DNA of 64,000 bases, from the NCBI RefSeq assembly GCF_902497875.1, contig NZ_CABVHY010000001.1, positions 1-64,000 of the forward strand, given 5' to 3'. This stretch comes from Pseudomonas fluorescens. GTDB lineage: Bacteria > Pseudomonadota > Gammaproteobacteria > Pseudomonadales > Pseudomonadaceae. Of the stretch, positions 61,795 to 64,000 are shown piece by piece; position 1 is the first letter of the stretch; every line of letters starts with the position of its first letter. Both the position numbers and the translations under genes were made by a program. A model generated the notes under the pieces. That model saw nothing but the letters and a program-made list of their open reading frames with translations. It did not search any database and was not told the DNA's origin.

Positions 61795-61824
61795 CTATTA
61801 ATGCGGATTAATAGCACTTAATAG
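61795..61824. promoter_or_regulatory. Inverted repeat operator upstream of the GntR gene
   Basis: CTATTAAT-GCGG-ATTAATAG (61795-61814) is a perfect inverted repeat. A third half-site TTAATAG follows at 61818-61824. It lies 14 bases upstream of the GntR start codon. Confidence 0.7.
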
Positions 61825-61943
61825 GGCTTGGCCGGACACGTCAACCGCTGGCACGCTGGCGGGGTCGCTTTCAGCGGAAAAGCGTCGTAAACAGATATAG
61901 CGGCTAGTCTGTTGGAACTGGCAGCTACCCGAGATTCAGTCCG

Positions 61944-62342
61944 ATGATTCAATGCAAGCGCGCCTACAGCCCGGCAGACCCTGACGACGGTTACCGGGTA
62001 CTGGTCGATCGCCTGTGGCCACGTAACTGTCGCAAGGACCAGCTACCGCTGGATGAATGGCTGCGCGAGGTGGCGCCGTCAACCGAACTGCGGCGAGCGT
62101 TCAAACAGGCGCAGGTGGACTTCGAGACCTTTCGCAGCCGCTATCGGCAGGAACTGACTGCCCGGCCCGAGCATTGGTGGAAGCTGCTGGAGAAGGCACG
62201 GACGGGCACGCTGACGCTGATTTACTCGGCAAAGGACGAGCAACATAACAATGCCCAGGTGCTGGCACAGTGGCTGGAAGACGAACTGGATCGGAGCGGG
62301 GATTCGAGTTCGCCGGTGTGTTATGCGGGGGAGTTTGATTGA
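61944..62342 (+). CDS. DUF488 family protein
   Basis: A 132-residue protein. MIQCKRAYSPADPDDGYRVLVDRLWPRNCRKDQLPLDEWLREVAPSTELRRAF is the DUF488 (YeaO-like) pattern, with conserved VDRLWPR and W...VAPS. LTLIYSAKDEQHNNAQVLAQWLEDEL is the conserved end. The function is unknown; some members lie near heme or stress genes. It has no clear partner here. A REPIN-like element follows its stop. Confidence 0.85.
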   Translation: MIQCKRAYSPADPDDGYRVLVDRLWPRNCRKDQLPLDEWLREVAPSTELRRAFKQAQVDFETFRSRYRQELTARPEHWWKLLEKARTGTLTLIYSAKDEQHNNAQVLAQWLEDELDRSGDSSSPVCYAGEFD

Positions 62343-62372
62343 GGCCGAGAGCTCTGTGAATGCAGAACCCCT

Positions 62373-62505
62373 TGTGGCGAGGGAGCTTGCTCCCGCTGGG
62401 GCGCGCAGCGGCCCTAAATTCGGAAATCACGGTTTCTCAGACAGAACGCATCAGCAGGTTTTACGACTGCTGCGCAGCCGAGCGGGAGCAAGCTCCCTCG
62501 CCACA
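62373..62505. repeat. REPIN-like inverted repeat, 133 bp
   Basis: TGTGGCGAGGGAGCTTGCTC at the left and GAGCAAGCTCCCTCGCCACA at the right are inverted copies. Core and length match the element at 36475; the arms are a GAGCTTGCTC variant. Confidence 0.85.
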
Positions 62506-62538
62506 GGGGTTCATCTCCAGCCGTTGTTAAGCGGGATC

Positions 62539-63066
62539 CTACCGCTTGCGCCGGTTACCGGTGATCATCGACAGCGGCAGGTTTTCCCGCAAACGCACAC
62601 TCTCGACCACGGCGGCGGCAATATGCACGCAGACCAGGGTGAGCAGGGCGTTGGCCATCAGCTCATGGATATCCCGGGGCAAGTCCTCACCCCAGAAATA
62701 ATCCACTTCTTCCATCAGGAATCCGGTGACGCCGAGGCCGACCATCAACAGCAGCATCAGGACCATCACCAGCGCACCGATAGGTGAATGCCCCATGCGG
62801 TGATAGTCCTTGCCGCCCAGCAATGCGCGGGTATGCCAAACGAGGCGCGCAGGGGTCGGCCAGAAGTCTGACCAGCGCGCCGCCGGCGAGCCGATAAAAC
62901 CCCAGACCACGCGTACCAGCACCACAACCACTGCGTAATAGCCCAGCCAGCGATGCCAGCCGTCACCTTCCTCATTGAGGAAGTAGTCGCCAATGAAGGC
63001 GACTACCAGGGACCAGTGGCAAAAACGAACCAGCGGGTCCCAGAGGCGCAGGGTTTGAGTGTTCAT
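62539..63066 (-). CDS. Cytochrome b561-type membrane protein
   Basis: A 175-residue protein with four membrane helices and heme-ligand histidines (VRFCHWSLVVAF, GWHRWLGYYAVV, MGHSPIGALVMVLML, LVCVHIAAAVVES). MNTQTLRLWDPLVRFCHWSLV is the usual start of cytochrome b/b6 (Ni,Fe-hydrogenase cytochrome b-like) electron carriers. It is one base downstream of a PepSY protein gene and the two form an operon. It could pass electrons from quinol to a periplasmic acceptor. Confidence 0.88.
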   Translation of the reverse strand: MNTQTLRLWDPLVRFCHWSLVVAFIGDYFLNEEGDGWHRWLGYYAVVVVLVRVVWGFIGSPAARWSDFWPTPARLVWHTRALLGGKDYHRMGHSPIGALVMVLMLLLMVGLGVTGFLMEEVDYFWGEDLPRDIHELMANALLTLVCVHIAAAVVESVRLRENLPLSMITGNRRKR

Positions 63067-63067
63067 G

Positions 63068-63337
63068 TCATTCCTTTTCGATCTCTTCCTTCACAGCCTT
63101 GCCAGAGACCGGGTCGAAGTAGATCTCGACTTTTTGCTTGGCTTTGTTCCAGCCATAGATTTCATAGCAGTTGCCGGAGGTGACCTTGAACTTCTTGATG
63201 TCATAACCCTGAGCCTTGAGGTCTTCCTGGAACTTGGCCGGGTCCTGCCATTGAGCCTTGTCGGTCTTGGTGCATTCAGTGGCGGCCAGAGTCAGCGGGC
63301 TGATTGCCAGAAGGGAGATCAGAAGAAGTGTGCGCAT
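63068..63337 (-). CDS. Periplasmic PepSY-like domain protein
   Basis: An 89-residue protein with signal peptide MRTLLLISLLAISPLTLAA, cut before TECTK. The mature part (FQEDLKAQGYDIKKFKVTSGNCYEIYGWNKAKQKVEIYFDPVSGKAVKEEIEKE) is a small PepSY fold with two cysteines that may pair. It probably modulates the cytochrome b encoded directly downstream. Confidence 0.85.
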   Translation of the reverse strand: MRTLLLISLLAISPLTLAATECTKTDKAQWQDPAKFQEDLKAQGYDIKKFKVTSGNCYEIYGWNKAKQKVEIYFDPVSGKAVKEEIEKE

Positions 63338-63700
63338 GGGGGCTCCTGGGGATGTTGTTGTTCACTGGCAACGCGAGAGATGCTCACTGAATTGCCACAG
63401 CGCTGAAGCTTAGTAGGGCTTTTGAGACCTGTCACTGCAGCGTTGGCCGCTTTGCGCCTTACTTGAAAAGCGCTTCTGATTCTTACTTGAGTGCAATATT
63501 AATGAACTTAAGCAGCATTATTATCAAGTTGTGGTGAGTTGTCTGACGCCGCACACTGGTTCTGCTTCGTCCTGCAGCACTTGCCCAGTCTTACTGACCG
63601 ACCTCCTTTATCGGTATCTGACGCTTGCTTATCCATTTAACTGGAGAGCGGAATTCTGCTGCACGGACCTGTCAGCGACTTCTTGTGTAATGGAATGATT
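63338..63700. other. Divergent gap upstream of ccoN
   Basis: 363 bases that must hold the promoters of ccoN and of the PepSY-cytochrome b operon. The stretch 63485-63540 is AT-rich. I looked for an ANR/FNR site (TTGAT-N4-ATCAA) and found only one half-site (ATCAA near 63523). Confidence 0.5.
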
Positions 63701-64000
63701 ATGGCCAGTGCAATACTTTCCGACAGCAACACCACCTACAACTATGAGATCGTCAGACGCTTCACGTTGATGACGCTTTTCTGGGGCATCGTGGGCATGG
63801 GCATGGGGGTGTTTCTGGCCGCCCAACTGGTTTGGCCGCAGCTGAACTTCGGACTGTCCTGGACCACCTTTGGCCGCTTGCGACCGGTCCATACCAACCT
63901 GGTGATCTTCGCCTTCGGTGGCGGTGCGTTATTCGCCACATCGTTTTATGTGGTGCAACGTACCAGTCGCGTGCGGCTGATCTCCGAGCGCCTGGCCAAC
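63701..64000 (+). CDS. ccoN: cbb3-type cytochrome c oxidase subunit I, 5' part
   Basis: The frame opens at ATG 63701 and runs off the right edge (100 codons seen). [40 protein letters not shown] is the CcoN N-terminus with the first membrane helix. [27 protein letters not shown] carries the His that binds the low-spin heme b. CcoN is the catalytic subunit of the high-affinity terminal oxidase; ccoO, ccoQ and ccoP would be expected to follow. Confidence 0.93.
   Translation, partial: MASAILSDSNTTYNYEIVRRFTLMTLFWGIVGMGMGVFLAAQLVWPQLNFGLSWTTFGRLRPVHTNLVIFAFGGGALFATSFYVVQRTSRVRLISERLAN

Noticed and set aside
63338..63700. ANR/FNR box upstream of ccoN
   Set aside because: Only a single ATCAA half-site was found; the matching half is AGCAT instead of TTGAT.

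Overview
The window reads as a Pseudomonas chromosome, most likely of the P. fluorescens group. The evidence is the high GC content, the lexA2-imuA-imuB-dnaE2 mutagenesis operon with an AGTAC-N4-GTACT operator, several REPIN-like inverted repeats, PotFGHI-like and Liv-like ABC operons, and the start of a cbb3 oxidase gene (ccoN). There is no rRNA and no CRISPR array. I recognise one tRNA gene, tRNA-Ser(UGA), on the minus strand at 22709-22796.

Bases 1-14286 are the late half of a siphovirus-type prophage, all on the plus strand. In order they encode tail completion, tail tube, tail assembly chaperone with a -1 frameshift extension, a membrane zinc-ribbon protein that looks like a moron, a 2235-residue tape measure, an unusual tail-tip set with a glycine-rich adhesin and a DUF4376 protein, a lipoprotein, a DUF1353 protein, a SleB-type endolysin and nested Rz/Rz1 spanins. 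Short terminator hairpins joined to a ribosome binding site and start codon separate many of the genes. The head genes and integrase would lie left of the window.

Bases 14287-22708 look like a mosaic of prophage right ends stacked against the 3' end of tRNA-Ser. They hold a chemoreceptor gene, a PAS-GGDEF diguanylate cyclase gene, four paralogous 67-residue ORFs that share an upstream promoter-like box, a relic of the 3' end of a second Rz/Rz1 pair, a SRAP (abasic-site crosslinking) gene, a relic of a second SRAP 3' end, and several small genes of unknown function. This is the most unusual part of the window. It suggests repeated prophage turnover in a slot that carries signalling genes.

From 22800 on the content is ordinary core and accessory chromosome: a Bax-inhibitor-1 protein, a lipoprotein, an Lrp regulator divergent from an EamA exporter, a FUSC membrane protein, a GapN-like aldehyde dehydrogenase, a Dyp peroxidase, an oxidoreductase, and the LexA2-controlled translesion operon (30.7-36.4 kb). 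Next come a flavin reductase, two amidohydrolases and a polyamine-type ABC transporter with a divergent GntR regulator (36.6-44.9 kb). A hybrid histidine kinase, a UvrA2-like ATPase and two small proteins follow. Then come a hydroxylase-SRPBCC fusion with a lactonase-like protein, and an amidase / M20 hydrolase / Liv transporter / GntR cluster (53.6-61.8 kb) that looks like uptake and hydrolysis of an amide or ureide. The window ends with a DUF488 protein, a cytochrome b561 / PepSY pair and ccoN running off the right edge.
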